64,000 nucleotides of DNA from Kocuria tytonis (lineage in GTDB: Bacteria > Actinomycetota > Actinomycetes > Actinomycetales > Micrococcaceae), in contig NZ_PNJG02000002.1 of the NCBI RefSeq assembly GCF_003226895.2, positions 186,001-250,000 of the forward strand, read 5' to 3'. The notes under the pieces were generated by a model that made no database searches, was not told the origin of the DNA, and was given only the letters and a program-made list of their open reading frames with translations. Made by a program: the position numbers and the translations under genes. Shown piece by piece: positions 54,920-63,207 of the stretch. Positions within the stretch are counted from its first letter, which is position 1. Each line of letters starts with the position of its first letter.

Positions 54920-55545
54920 CCACCCGACCGATCGTTGACGCGGGCCCGGCGCTGAACTTTTTCGCCGCAGGCCACGAACGCCTGTTCTTCACGTGCATGG
55001 GTGGTGTCAGCGTTCCCGAGACGGTCAGGGACGAGGTCTTGAACAAGGCCGCACGCGACCGCAGGTTCCAGCACGCACAACGCGTGGTGTCCAAGTTGCC
55101 GGAGCAGCTGTGGCACGTTCTGCCCGACACCATGACGAGCGACCTCGACCAGGTCATCGTGCGACTGGAACGCATGCCCATGACACAGCGACTCCGAACA
55201 CGCAGAGACCTCGGAGAAACCATGGTGATCGCCCACGCCGTGGTGGCCGCCGAGAAGGGCCAGGAAGTCTGGATCCTGATCGACGAGATCCGCGGCACGC
55301 AGGTCGCGTTCGCAGAAAAGCGCCGACTGGAGAGATTGCGCCACAGCGAGTCATCCGTGGGTGCCCTCAAGATCATGAGCACCGAGCAGGTCCTGGAGGC
55401 CGCCGTATCACGCGGACTCATTGAGAACCGTGGCTCCATGCGGAAAATCTACGGTCAGCTGCGTTCGTTGGACGACGGGCTGGCACCCATCGAAAGCACG
55501 GGGTTATTGAAAAAGGAACTCTGGCGGGTCACGCCACCGGCATGA
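54916..55545 (+). CDS. PIN-domain protein, candidate toxin
   Basis: A 209-residue protein. The N-terminal PIVDAGPALNFFAAG resembles the first acidic motif of PIN nucleases (D9 by count), VSVPETVRDEV the second, and RRDLGETMVIAHAV the third. The later acidic site is probably in WILIDEIRG. PIN proteins are RNases, commonly toxins of VapBC-type modules. ATG 54916 overlaps the peptidase stop, so dosage is tied to it. I call the module a three-gene toxin-antitoxin-like system by architecture; no activity can be inferred with certainty. Confidence 0.72.
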   Translation: MTTRPIVDAGPALNFFAAGHERLFFTCMGGVSVPETVRDEVLNKAARDRRFQHAQRVVSKLPEQLWHVLPDTMTSDLDQVIVRLERMPMTQRLRTRRDLGETMVIAHAVVAAEKGQEVWILIDEIRGTQVAFAEKRRLERLRHSESSVGALKIMSTEQVLEAAVSRGLIENRGSMRKIYGQLRSLDDGLAPIESTGLLKKELWRVTPPA

Positions 55546-55626
55546 TTTCCGGTTCGTCTGGCACAGACGTAGTCCGGACCCCCGGGGGCAGCAGGAGAGC
55601 GAGCGGCATCGTCGTCCGCGCACGCC

Positions 55627-56250
55627 TCAGCCCAGCCGACCACCGGACTCGCGCAGGTAGCAGGACGCGCACAGGGACTCGTAGGTCACGGCCACGCCGT
55701 CGATGGCCACCTGGTCCCCCTCGAACACGAAGTTTTCCCCCACCTTGCGCGTGTTGAACACCGCCTTGCGGCCGCAGCGGCAGATGGTCTTGAGCTCCTC
55801 GAGCGAGTGGGCGAGTTCCATGAGCCGTTCCGAACCCGGGAAGGAGCGCGTGCGGAAGTCCGTGCGGATGCCGTAGGCCATCACGGGGACGTCCAGCAGC
55901 ACGGCGATCCGCAGCAGGTCGTCCACCTGCTCGGCCTCCAGGAACTGCGCCTCGTCCACGAGCAGGCACGCCACGGGCTGGGCGTCCACGTGCTCGAGCA
56001 GCGCGTCCGGGTCGTCGCCCAGGGAGTGCCGCTTGAACAGCTCCATGGCGCTCTCGCCGGGCTGGATCAGGAAATCCACCGTGCGGGTGACACCCAGGCG
56101 GGACAGGATCTGGTCCTCGCCCTTGGTGTCCACGTGCGGTTTGGCGAGCAGCACCCGCTGACCGCGTTCCTCGTAGTTGTAGGCGGCCTGGAGCAGCGCC
56201 GTCGATTTGCCGGAGTTCATCGCGCCGTAGCGGAAGTAGAGCTTGGCCAC
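55627..56250 (-). CDS. tdk: thymidine kinase
   Basis: A 207-residue type II thymidine kinase for pyrimidine salvage. The P-loop GAMNSGKST spans residues 9-17, CLLVDEAQFLEAEQ holds the Walker B and catalytic glutamate, and the zinc site is formed by ICRCGRK and CASCYLR. GTG 56250 is eight bases after TAGACT, so a leaderless mRNA is likely. The spacer before it includes ACTGACCGACCGTG, by chance similar to the PaaR operator. Confidence 0.95.
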   Translation of the reverse strand: MAKLYFRYGAMNSGKSTALLQAAYNYEERGQRVLLAKPHVDTKGEDQILSRLGVTRTVDFLIQPGESAMELFKRHSLGDDPDALLEHVDAQPVACLLVDEAQFLEAEQVDDLLRIAVLLDVPVMAYGIRTDFRTRSFPGSERLMELAHSLEELKTICRCGRKAVFNTRKVGENFVFEGDQVAIDGVAVTYESLCASCYLRESGGRLG

Positions 56251-56373
56251 GGTCGGTCAGTCTAGCGACGCCGTGGCCGCGACCGTACCCCGCCCCACCG
56301 CTGCCGGGGCGACGCCGCAGGGCTGGTTTCTGCGGCCCCGGCACCGGTCCGGGTGGGGGCTGCGGGCGCGGCC

Positions 56374-57759
56374 TCAACCACGCAACGTCGCCCGCAGCCA
56401 CGCCTTCGAGGGGTGGGGCCAGCGCTGCACCCGGCCGTCCTCGGAGGTGGCCTCCACCGCGTACTCGATCTCCCCGGAGCCCGGGCCCTGCGGCAGGTGG
56501 GCCGTGTACTCCCCGTTCAGCGCGGTCTCGCGCATGGGCGTGCGGGTGGTCTCCGCGTCGCCCGCCCGGCGGCTCAGCAGCGTCACCGAGGCCACCCGGG
56601 TGCCGCCGCAGCCCTCCGCGCGCACGCGCACCAGGGAGGGGTTCTCGGGCCCGGGGCGGCGCACGGAGACGTGCATCATCCGCGGGTCGAACACCCCGCG
56701 GACGCGGCAGTGCAGCACGTCCCCGTCCCGCCATCCGGTGGGGCCCGTGTTGCGGGGGTTGCGCACCGCGTGGGGCTCCTTGTCGAAGGAGAACGTGTAC
56801 CCGCGGACCTCGTAGCCGGGCATGGCCGCGCGCCACTGCTCCAGGGCCGTTTCATCCTCCGGGATGCCGTAGCGCGGCACGTAGACCACGTGGTTGAGGA
56901 TCACCGAGTTCACGTACGGCGCCAGGCCGCCGTGGGGACTGATGCCGGTGTCCATGCGCAGGATCTCGAAGGGCCGCCCGTAGCGGGTCAGCAACGGTTC
57001 CAGGTGCTCGGTCACGATCGCGTCGTAGCGCTCCCGCAGCGGGTGGTCGGCCGGCGGGCGCAGCACCAGCAACCGCTCCTCGTCGAGGACCTTGAGCAGG
57101 CAGTCCGCGTGCTGGATGCCCCAGTCCTCGTAGTCGGGCAGCACCACGTGCTCACTCATGCCCGTGGCCGCGGCGGCGTCCTGGCGCACCTCGTCCCACG
57201 TGGCGCCGTCGAACGCGTTCTCCGCCACGAGCACCTCGGTGCTGATGAGCAGGTCGTGGCCGTCCGAGAGCACGTTGCCCCCGGTGAAGGCGTGCGGGAG
57301 CTTCTCGAACGGAAGCCCCAGCGCCCTGGCGAGCGCGGGCTGGGCACGCTGGTCCACGGGCTCGTACTCCAGCGCCGCGAGGGGCTCACGGTCCGCGTTC
57401 TGAAGGGGCGCGCCCGGTTCGTGGGCGGTGAACGGGGTGGCGTAGACGTACCGCGGGCCCACGCACCACAGCTGACCGTGCTCGTCCATCACGGGGTGTG
57501 GGCCCCAGTCGCGCACCCACACGGCGTCGTCGCCCTGCGGCGCGCGGACGAACGTGACCCGGTCCGGGGAGACGCCCTGGGACGCGAACCACGCGGCGGC
57601 GTCGGTCTCGGAGGCGGCGTCCGTCACGAGGACCCACAGGTGCGCATCCAGCGCGAGGTCCCGCAGCAGGGCACCCGGCAGCGCCGCGGGCCAGGTGACG
57701 AAGGCCCCGAGCGCGGGCTCCCATTCGGCGACAAGTCGTTTCTTCACAGGGTCCACCAT
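56374..57759 (-). CDS. agmatine/peptidyl-arginine deiminase family protein
   Basis: A 461-residue guanidino-modifying enzyme. The first ~330 residues follow the PAD_porph fold: VWVRDWGPHPVMDEHG, FTGGNVLSDGHDLLIS, LPDYEDWGIQHADCLLKVLD. A candidate catalytic cysteine is in DVLHCRVRGVFD near residue 362. The last ~90 residues are a beta-rich extra domain (ENPSLVRVRAEGCGG, then repeats of NGEYTAHLPQGPG), which typical agmatine deiminases lack and which resembles the C-terminal domain of secreted arginine deiminases. There is no signal peptide. ATG 57759 is my choice; GTG 57786 in frame is possible. No agmatine-pathway neighbours are visible. Confidence 0.78.
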   Translation of the reverse strand: MVDPVKKRLVAEWEPALGAFVTWPAALPGALLRDLALDAHLWVLVTDAASETDAAAWFASQGVSPDRVTFVRAPQGDDAVWVRDWGPHPVMDEHGQLWCVGPRYVYATPFTAHEPGAPLQNADREPLAALEYEPVDQRAQPALARALGLPFEKLPHAFTGGNVLSDGHDLLISTEVLVAENAFDGATWDEVRQDAAAATGMSEHVVLPDYEDWGIQHADCLLKVLDEERLLVLRPPADHPLRERYDAIVTEHLEPLLTRYGRPFEILRMDTGISPHGGLAPYVNSVILNHVVYVPRYGIPEDETALEQWRAAMPGYEVRGYTFSFDKEPHAVRNPRNTGPTGWRDGDVLHCRVRGVFDPRMMHVSVRRPGPENPSLVRVRAEGCGGTRVASVTLLSRRAGDAETTRTPMRETALNGEYTAHLPQGPGSGEIEYAVEATSEDGRVQRWPHPSKAWLRATLRG

Positions 57760-57857
57760 TCCACGTCGGCGGGAGATGTGGCTCACCCGGACGGTTCATG
57801 TGCTGCACCGTCCGGGGACGGGCGGGGTGGGCTGATGCCCGCGGGGGCTGCTGTGCT

Positions 57858-59087
57858 TCACACGCGTTCCGCGCCCGCCCTGCGCGCCGCCGCGAGTGCG
57901 AGCGCCAGCGAGACCAGCGCGACCACCACCATCGTGGTGGCCCATGCCCACGCGCCCACGCCCGCGGGGAAGGCGATCAGCGCCGTCGTCAATGCGCCCA
58001 GGAGGTACTGCGCGGCGCCGATCAGAGCCGAGGCGGCACCCAGGTTCTCGCTGACCGAGGACATGCACAGCCCCATGAAGGCGGGTTCGCACGCACCCAG
58101 GCCCAGCAGACCGAGGCTCATGCCGAGCGCCACGAGGAGCAGCGAGGCCGAGGTGAGTGAGGCCGTCAACGCGACGGCACCGCCGAGCGCCATCGTGAGC
58201 ACCCCCAGGGTGCCCAGCCGGGCGCTCGAGAGCTTCCCGGCCAGCCTGTGGGCCAGGACGGCACCGAGCAGCGCGGCGACACCGGTGACCCCGAAGACCA
58301 GGCCGAACTCGGTCTGCTCCAGGCCGTAGTGGCCCTGGTACACGTAGGACGCACCGCCCAGGTAGCAGAACAGGAACACGAATGCTCCCGCGAGCGCCCC
58401 CAGGGGCAGCAGGATGCGGCCGGAGCGCAGGTGTCCCCCGTACGCGCGCATGACGGGCGCGAACGAGAGCACGGTGCGACCCTCCACGGGCAGGGACTCG
58501 GGCAGCCACCGGAAGGCGACCGCGAAGGCGAACGCGCCGATCCCGGCCATGGCCACGAACACGGGGCGCCATCCGAGGTGCCCACCGATCCAGCCGCCCA
58601 GGGTCGGGGAGATCATGGGAACCACCGCGCTCACGGTCATCAGCACGGCGAACGCACGGGTGGCCGCCTCACCCTCCGCGCGGTCCCGCACGGCGCTGTT
58701 GACCACCACGAACGCGATCGCGGCGCCTGCGCCCTGCACCATCCGCGCCAGCACGAGCACGGCCACGTGGGGGGCGGCCGCGGCCAGCAGGCAGCCCGCG
58801 ACGAACAGTCCCAGGCCCAGCAGCAGCGGACGACGCCGCCCGAACGCGTCCGTCACGGGTCCCGCGACCAGCTGACCGGCCCCGAGCATGACGAGGTACC
58901 CCGTGAGCGTGAGCTGCACGGTCCAGGACGGGACGGCGAAGTCCCGGCCGATCTCGGGGAGGGACGCCAGGTACATGTCGATCGCGAACGGCCCCACGCC
59001 CAGCACGGTGGCCAGAGCCAGCAGGAAGGAACGCGGGGGTGGGGTGGTTCGAGGATCTACCGTGGAGGAAACGGTCGAGGTGGTCAC
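57858..59087 (-). CDS. Bcr/CflA-family multidrug efflux MFS transporter
   Basis: A 409-residue drug:H+ antiporter with twelve predicted membrane segments. The early MYLASLPEIGRDFAVPSWTVQLTLTGY-type loop, GPVTDAFGRRRPLLLGL (motif A) and ARMVQGAGAAIAFVV are as in Bcr/CflA proteins. The substrate is unknown; bicyclomycin and chloramphenicol exporters are in the same family. GTG 59087 follows AAAAGG. A TetR gene is divergent just upstream, and a palindrome between them is the obvious control site. A sense 11-mer at 58829 lies in a membrane-flanking loop. Confidence 0.88.
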   Translation of the reverse strand: MTTSTVSSTVDPRTTPPPRSFLLALATVLGVGPFAIDMYLASLPEIGRDFAVPSWTVQLTLTGYLVMLGAGQLVAGPVTDAFGRRRPLLLGLGLFVAGCLLAAAAPHVAVLVLARMVQGAGAAIAFVVVNSAVRDRAEGEAATRAFAVLMTVSAVVPMISPTLGGWIGGHLGWRPVFVAMAGIGAFAFAVAFRWLPESLPVEGRTVLSFAPVMRAYGGHLRSGRILLPLGALAGAFVFLFCYLGGASYVYQGHYGLEQTEFGLVFGVTGVAALLGAVLAHRLAGKLSSARLGTLGVLTMALGGAVALTASLTSASLLLVALGMSLGLLGLGACEPAFMGLCMSSVSENLGAASALIGAAQYLLGALTTALIAFPAGVGAWAWATTMVVVALVSLALALAAARRAGAERV

Positions 59088-59150
59088 GGCGGTGCCTTTT
59101 CACGTCGTGCGGCCCGGAGAGCGGGGGAACCCGTTCAGGATAGGCAAATT

Positions 59151-59166
59151 TTATACAGTCGTACAA
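59151..59166. promoter_or_regulatory. TetR operator candidate between the efflux pump and its regulator
   Basis: TTATACAGTCGTACAA is a 6-4-6 palindrome with one mismatch (TTATAC against GTACAA), embedded in the AT-richest stretch of the spacer (AAATTTTATAC). It lies 13 bases before the regulator start. Confidence 0.5.
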
Positions 59167-59178
59167 CTTCAGGGAGTG

Positions 59179-59772
59179 ATGAGGGTGCCCACACGCCAGC
59201 CGCGCGGTGCTGCCCGCCGCGCCGAGATCCTCGCCGCCGCCGGTGAGCTGCTCGCCCGGTCCGGCACCGCGGCCGTGACCCACCGCCAGGTGGCCGAGCG
59301 AGCGGGGGTCTCCCACGGGTCCATCCGCTACTACTTCGACTCGCGGGATGCGCTGCTCATGGCGTGCCTGCAGGAGATCGAGGCGGAGCGCTCGGCGGAG
59401 GCGGAGCGGGCCCTGGCCGAGGCCGCGGCGGAAGCGGATGCCCCCTCGGCGGAGGACACCGCCCGGCGGCTGATCCGCTGCCTCTCCGGGGCGAGCCTGA
59501 GCGACAGTGCCCTGCGCGGCGGACTGTGCTGGCTGGTGGACACCACCCGCGAGAGCGGGGACCTCAGCGCGGAGCTCTCCCGCGAACGGCGCGTCCTGGA
59601 GCGCCAGGCGGAGGAGATCCTGCGCGTCAGTGGTTTTCCGCAGGCCCCCGCCGACCTCGCGGTGGCCCTGGGTGAAGGCATCATGCTCAAGATCCTGGTG
59701 GAGGGCCGCACGCACATCGCCGCCGGAGCCACCGAGGCACTCGGTCGCTTCCTCCGCCAGTACCGGGAGTAG
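59179..59772 (+). CDS. TetR-family regulator of the divergent efflux pump
   Basis: A 197-residue TetR protein. The DNA-binding domain is residues 8-60: AEILAAAGELLARSGTAAVTHRQVAERAGVSHGSIRYYF. The ligand domain is alanine- and glutamate-rich. It probably represses the Bcr/CflA gene and itself and is released by the pumped drug. The start is uncertain: ATG 59179 (AGGGAG only two bases away), GTG 59176 and GTG 59185 are all in frame, and the GTG 59185 spacing is best. A sense 11-mer lies 20 bases after the stop (59792). Confidence 0.85.
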   Translation: MRVPTRQPRGAARRAEILAAAGELLARSGTAAVTHRQVAERAGVSHGSIRYYFDSRDALLMACLQEIEAERSAEAERALAEAAAEADAPSAEDTARRLIRCLSGASLSDSALRGGLCWLVDTTRESGDLSAELSRERRVLERQAEEILRVSGFPQAPADLAVALGEGIMLKILVEGRTHIAAGATEALGRFLRQYRE

Positions 59773-59898
59773 CTTCCGGACCCCCGGGCGGGACGACGCC
59801 GCCCACCACACGGCCCGGCGCCGCTCGCGTGCCGCCCGCACCACCGGGCAGGACACATTCCCCGCCCGGTTCGCGGGTCACCGGGTGCATCCGGTCCA

Positions 59899-60927
59899 AT
59901 GGGACGGGTGTCAGCCCTCAGCGTGTCCCTCGTCCTGCTGGCCGCCGTGGTCCACGCCGTCTGGAACATCCTGGCCAAGGGCGTCCGCGGCAACGGCACC
60001 CTGTTCGTGTGGTGGTACGGGCTGGTCTCCGCGGTCGTGCTGATCCCCGTGAGCCTCCTTGAGCCGGGGGCGTGGCAGTCGTGGGGCTGGCCGCTCGTGG
60101 GGGCCGCCGTGGTCTCCGGGGTGCTGCACACCGTGTACGGCACCGCTCTGCAGACCGGGTACGACCGCGCTCCGCTGGGCGTGGTCTACGCCGTAGCCCG
60201 CGGCACCGGGCCCATGATCACCATGCTCGTGGCGGTCCTGTTCCTGGGCGAGCAGCTCTCCCTCACGGCCGCCACCGGGGCGATCGCCGTGCTCGTGGGC
60301 GTCGCCGTGGTCGCCACGTTCGGCACACCCACCTCCACCCGGGACGACGACGCCCCGCCGCGTTCATCCACCGCATCGGATCCCGGCGCGGCCACCGCGC
60401 ACGACGCCGCCCCGCTGGACTTCCCCGCGTCCGGGACGCCGGGCCCGAAGGATCCGGGCGGGCCCTCGCCGGAGGGCGGCTCCCCCGCCAGGCCCGCCCG
60501 CGGCTCCGCCCTGACCGGCGTGCTGTGGGGTGCCGCCGTGGGTGCGTGCATTGCCGGGTACACCCTGTGGGATGACCACTCGATGGCCGGCCTGGACCTG
60601 CCGCCCGTGCTGTACTTCGCGCTGACCTCCGCGGTGCTCGTGCTGACCCTGACCCCCAAGGCGTGGCGGCAGCGCGGACGGCTGGTGGAGTCCTGGCGGC
60701 TGGACCGGAACCGGATCGTCGCGGTGGGCCTGCTGTCCCCGCTCGCGTACATCCTGGTGCTCTTCGCCATGCAGTCCACCCCGGTGGCGCTCGTGGCTCC
60801 CCTGCGGGAGTCGAGCATCGTGGTGGGCTCGCTGCTCGCGTGGTGGATCTACAAGGAGAACCGCCTGGTGCCGCGGCTCATCGGCTGCGCCGCCGTGCTC
60901 ACGGGCATTGCGCTGATCTCCGCCTGA
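59899..60927 (+). CDS. EamA/DMT-family transporter with disordered central linker
   Basis: A 342-residue member of the drug/metabolite transporter superfamily. Two EamA repeats of about five helices each are separated by ~55 residues of Asp/Ala/Ser/Pro-rich linker (~147-205). The first repeat ends with GAIAVLVGVAVVAT and the second begins with LTGVLWGAAVGACIAGYTLWDD. A linker this long between repeats is unusual. The substrate is unknown; family members export amino acids or nucleotide sugars. The start ATG 59899 has no good ribosome site; an in-frame GTG 59908 is possible. Confidence 0.82.
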   Translation: MGRVSALSVSLVLLAAVVHAVWNILAKGVRGNGTLFVWWYGLVSAVVLIPVSLLEPGAWQSWGWPLVGAAVVSGVLHTVYGTALQTGYDRAPLGVVYAVARGTGPMITMLVAVLFLGEQLSLTAATGAIAVLVGVAVVATFGTPTSTRDDDAPPRSSTASDPGAATAHDAAPLDFPASGTPGPKDPGGPSPEGGSPARPARGSALTGVLWGAAVGACIAGYTLWDDHSMAGLDLPPVLYFALTSAVLVLTLTPKAWRQRGRLVESWRLDRNRIVAVGLLSPLAYILVLFAMQSTPVALVAPLRESSIVVGSLLAWWIYKENRLVPRLIGCAAVLTGIALISA

Positions 60928-61063
60928 GGCTGCTCCCCCACTCGCCCGGACACCCCCGGGGAGACTGGAAGACCAAGGCCACCGGGCGGCGTCGTCCAGC
61001 AGCGCGCACGAGAAACTTGCCGCGGCATGGAATAAGGCCCCGCCCGGGGCCGTTGAGACAGAC

Positions 61064-61993
61064 ATGACCACAATGAAGGCGCAGACATATCAGCAGTACG
61101 GCGACCCCTCCGTCCTGGAGCTCACGGACCAGCCCATGCCCAAGGTGGGCCCCGGTGAGGTCCTGGTGCAGGTCAAGGCCGCGGGCATCAACCCCGTGGA
61201 CTGGAAGGTCATGTCCGGCGGGCTCGATCCCATGATGAACGCCCAGTTCCCGGCGATCCCCGGCTGGGACGTCGCGGGCGTCGTCGTGGGCAAGGGCTTC
61301 GACACGCCCAGCGTCTCCGAGGGCGACGAGGTGATCGCCTACGCCCGCAAGGACTGGATCCACGGCGGTACGTTTGCCCAGTACGTCTCCGTCCCCGTGC
61401 GCGCACTCGCCCCCAAGCCGAAGAGTCTTTCCTGGGAACAGGCCGGAGGGCTGCCGCTCGCGGGACTCACCGCGTACCAGGTGCTCACCCGACTGGGTCT
61501 CGCAGAGGGCAAGACCGTGCTGATCCACGCGGCCTCCGGTGGTGTGGGGAGCATGGGCGTGCAGATCGCCAAGGCGTTCGGCGCGCGGGTGATCGGCACG
61601 GCGTCGGCCAAGAACCACGACTATGTGCGCGAGCTCGGCGCCGAGCCCGTGGAGTACGGTGACGGCCTCCCGGAGCGCGTCAAGGAGCTCGCCCCGAACG
61701 GTGTGGACATCGTCGCGGACTTCGTGGGCGGCGTCGTGGAGGACACCGTGGCCGTGCTCGCCGACGGCGGCCAGCACGGCTCCATCGCGGACCCCGAGGT
61801 GGAGGAGCACGGCGGGCACTACATGTGGGTCTCCCCGGATGCCGAGCAGCTTGCCGAACTCACTCGCCTGGCCGAGGACGGCAAGCTCACCGTCCGCGTG
61901 GACAGCACCTTCCCGCTCGAGCAGCTCCCGGAGGCGTTCGCGGCCAGCCAGGAGGGCCACGCCGTGGGGAAGATCGTGCTGACGGTCAACTGA
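61064..61993 (+). CDS. quinone oxidoreductase-like NADP-dependent oxidoreductase
   Basis: A 309-residue medium-chain dehydrogenase/reductase of the zinc-independent quinone reductase type. The GroES-like N terminus reads VLVQVKAAGINPVDWKVMSG. The coenzyme loop is VLIHAASGGVGSMGVQIAKAFG, and GKIVLTVN ends the protein. No zinc-binding cysteines are visible. Physiological substrate unknown; quinones or alkenals are typical. ATG 61064 has only a weak ribosome site (GAGACAG); ATG at residue 4 (KAQTY) is possible. A run of three hairpins follows the stop. Confidence 0.87.
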   Translation: MTTMKAQTYQQYGDPSVLELTDQPMPKVGPGEVLVQVKAAGINPVDWKVMSGGLDPMMNAQFPAIPGWDVAGVVVGKGFDTPSVSEGDEVIAYARKDWIHGGTFAQYVSVPVRALAPKPKSLSWEQAGGLPLAGLTAYQVLTRLGLAEGKTVLIHAASGGVGSMGVQIAKAFGARVIGTASAKNHDYVRELGAEPVEYGDGLPERVKELAPNGVDIVADFVGGVVEDTVAVLADGGQHGSIADPEVEEHGGHYMWVSPDAEQLAELTRLAEDGKLTVRVDSTFPLEQLPEAFAASQEGHAVGKIVLTVN

Positions 61994-62002
61994 GCCGCGG
62001 AG

Positions 62003-62131
62003 CGCCCCGGGGATCGTCTCGACCTCAGCGACGCGATCCCCGGGGCGTCCCGCGCAGGCCGGAGCCTCGCAGCTCCGGCCACATCACGACGATGCCTCGT
62101 CGCAGAGCACCCGCGGCGAGGCATCGTCGTG
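62003..62131 (+). terminator. three tandem hairpins after the oxidoreductase
   Basis: Hairpin 1: CGCCCCGGGGATCG (62003-62016) with CGATCCCCGGGGCG (62034-62047). Hairpin 2: GGCCGGAGC (62057-62065) with GCTCCGGCC (62072-62080). Hairpin 3: CACGACGATGCCTCG (62085-62099) with CGAGGCATCGTCGTG (62117-62131). All are perfect. They lie between convergent genes, so several may act as terminators for both directions. Confidence 0.75.
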
Positions 62132-62199
62132 CACGGAGCCGTGCGGCGTCGTCGCCCGGGACCGTGTGGTCGGGCGCGGCGGCCGCGCGGCGGCGCGGA

Positions 62200-62958
62200 T
62201 CAGCGCGGCGCCATGCGCAGGGCGCCGTCCATGCGGATGGTCTCGCCGTTGAGGTAGTCGTGCTCCACGATCATCCCGGCCAGCAGCGCGAACTCCGCGG
62301 GCTGCGCCAGGCGGTGCGGGAACGGCACGGACTCCGCGAGCGCGGAGCGGTAGTCCTCCCCCACGCTGCCGAGCATGGGGGTGTCCACGATGCCGGGGGC
62401 AATGGTCATCATGCGCACACCGCGCGAGGAGAGGTCACGTGCGGCCGCGATGGTCAGGGAGTGCACCCCGCCCTTGGACGCCGCGTACGCCGCCTGTCCG
62501 ATCTGGCCCTCGAACGCCGCCACGGACGCGGTGTTGATCACGAGCCCGCGCTGCCCGGCCTCGTCCACCGGATCCTCCGCGGTCATCACCTCGGCCGCGA
62601 GCGCGAGCACGGTGAACGTGCCCACCAGGTTGATGCGCACCACGCGGTCGAACAGGGCGAGGTCGTGCACACCGTTGCGGCCCACCACGCGCGCGGACGG
62701 CCCGATGCCCGCGCAGTTCACCACGGTGCGCAGCGGCGCGATCTCCGCGGCCCGGGCGACGGCGGCCCGCACCTGCTCCTCGTTGGTCACGTCCGCGGCC
62801 ACGTACGTGAGCCCCTCGACCTCCGGTGCCTTCTCGATGCCGCCCGGAAGGTCGATGCCCACGACCTTAGCGCCGCGGGAGATGAGCTCCGCGGCGGTGG
62901 CCGCCCCCAGCCCCGAGGCCGCCCCCGTGACGATCGCCGATGTTCCCGTGATGTCCAT
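62200..62958 (-). CDS. 3-hydroxyacyl-CoA dehydrogenase, SDR type 2
   Basis: A 252-residue short-chain dehydrogenase. The loop TGAASGLG, VVNCAGIG, the Ser-Tyr-Lys triad in NTASVAAFEGQIGQAAYAASKGG and the stretch APGIVDTPMLGSV are intact. The whole pattern resembles type-2 3-hydroxyacyl-CoA dehydrogenases (HSD10-like), which act in branched-chain amino acid and fatty acid breakdown. ATG 62958 follows AGGAG; the frame opens at 63081 without support. It is divergent from the acyl-CoA synthetase gene, so both may serve one beta-oxidation route. Confidence 0.88.
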   Translation of the reverse strand: MDITGTSAIVTGAASGLGAATAAELISRGAKVVGIDLPGGIEKAPEVEGLTYVAADVTNEEQVRAAVARAAEIAPLRTVVNCAGIGPSARVVGRNGVHDLALFDRVVRINLVGTFTVLALAAEVMTAEDPVDEAGQRGLVINTASVAAFEGQIGQAAYAASKGGVHSLTIAAARDLSSRGVRMMTIAPGIVDTPMLGSVGEDYRSALAESVPFPHRLAQPAEFALLAGMIVEHDYLNGETIRMDGALRMAPR

Positions 62959-63064
62959 GTCCGCTCCTGCCGTTGTGATGCGCGGCGCACGACGCCGCTC
63001 GGTTGCTGTCCCGGCCGATCGTACGGGGCCGGGATCGCCATGTTCTTTGTACCCCGATATTTTC

Positions 63065-63080
63065 AGTGACACGCACCACA
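63065..63080 (+). promoter_or_regulatory. weak CRP/GlxR-like box before the acyl-CoA synthetase
   Basis: AGTGACACGCACCACA keeps eight of ten fixed consensus bases. It lies in the divergent spacer between the SDR and synthetase genes. Confidence 0.3.
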
Positions 63081-63104
63081 CACGCCCTGCCCGGTGCAGT
63101 ACCG

Positions 63105-63120
63105 TGAGAAAAAGTTCTCA
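63105..63120. promoter_or_regulatory. palindrome TGAGAA-AAAG-TTCTCA
   Basis: A perfect 6-bp inverted repeat with four bases between, 88 bases before the synthetase start. Candidate repressor site of fatty-acid degradation; the regulator is unknown. Confidence 0.45.
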
Positions 63121-63207
63121 TCCGGACCTCGCGCGGCCGCACCGCCCCGCTGAACACCGTGGTTCACGGGCGCGGCACGGGGGTCCCCGCACTGGAACGA
63201 GGATCCC

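Noticed and set aside
56253-56266. ACTGACCGACCGTG-like match to the PaaR operator (reverse strand) before tdk
   Set aside because: Thymidine kinase has no link to phenylacetate, the symmetric half is missing, and the bases overlap a leaderless start.
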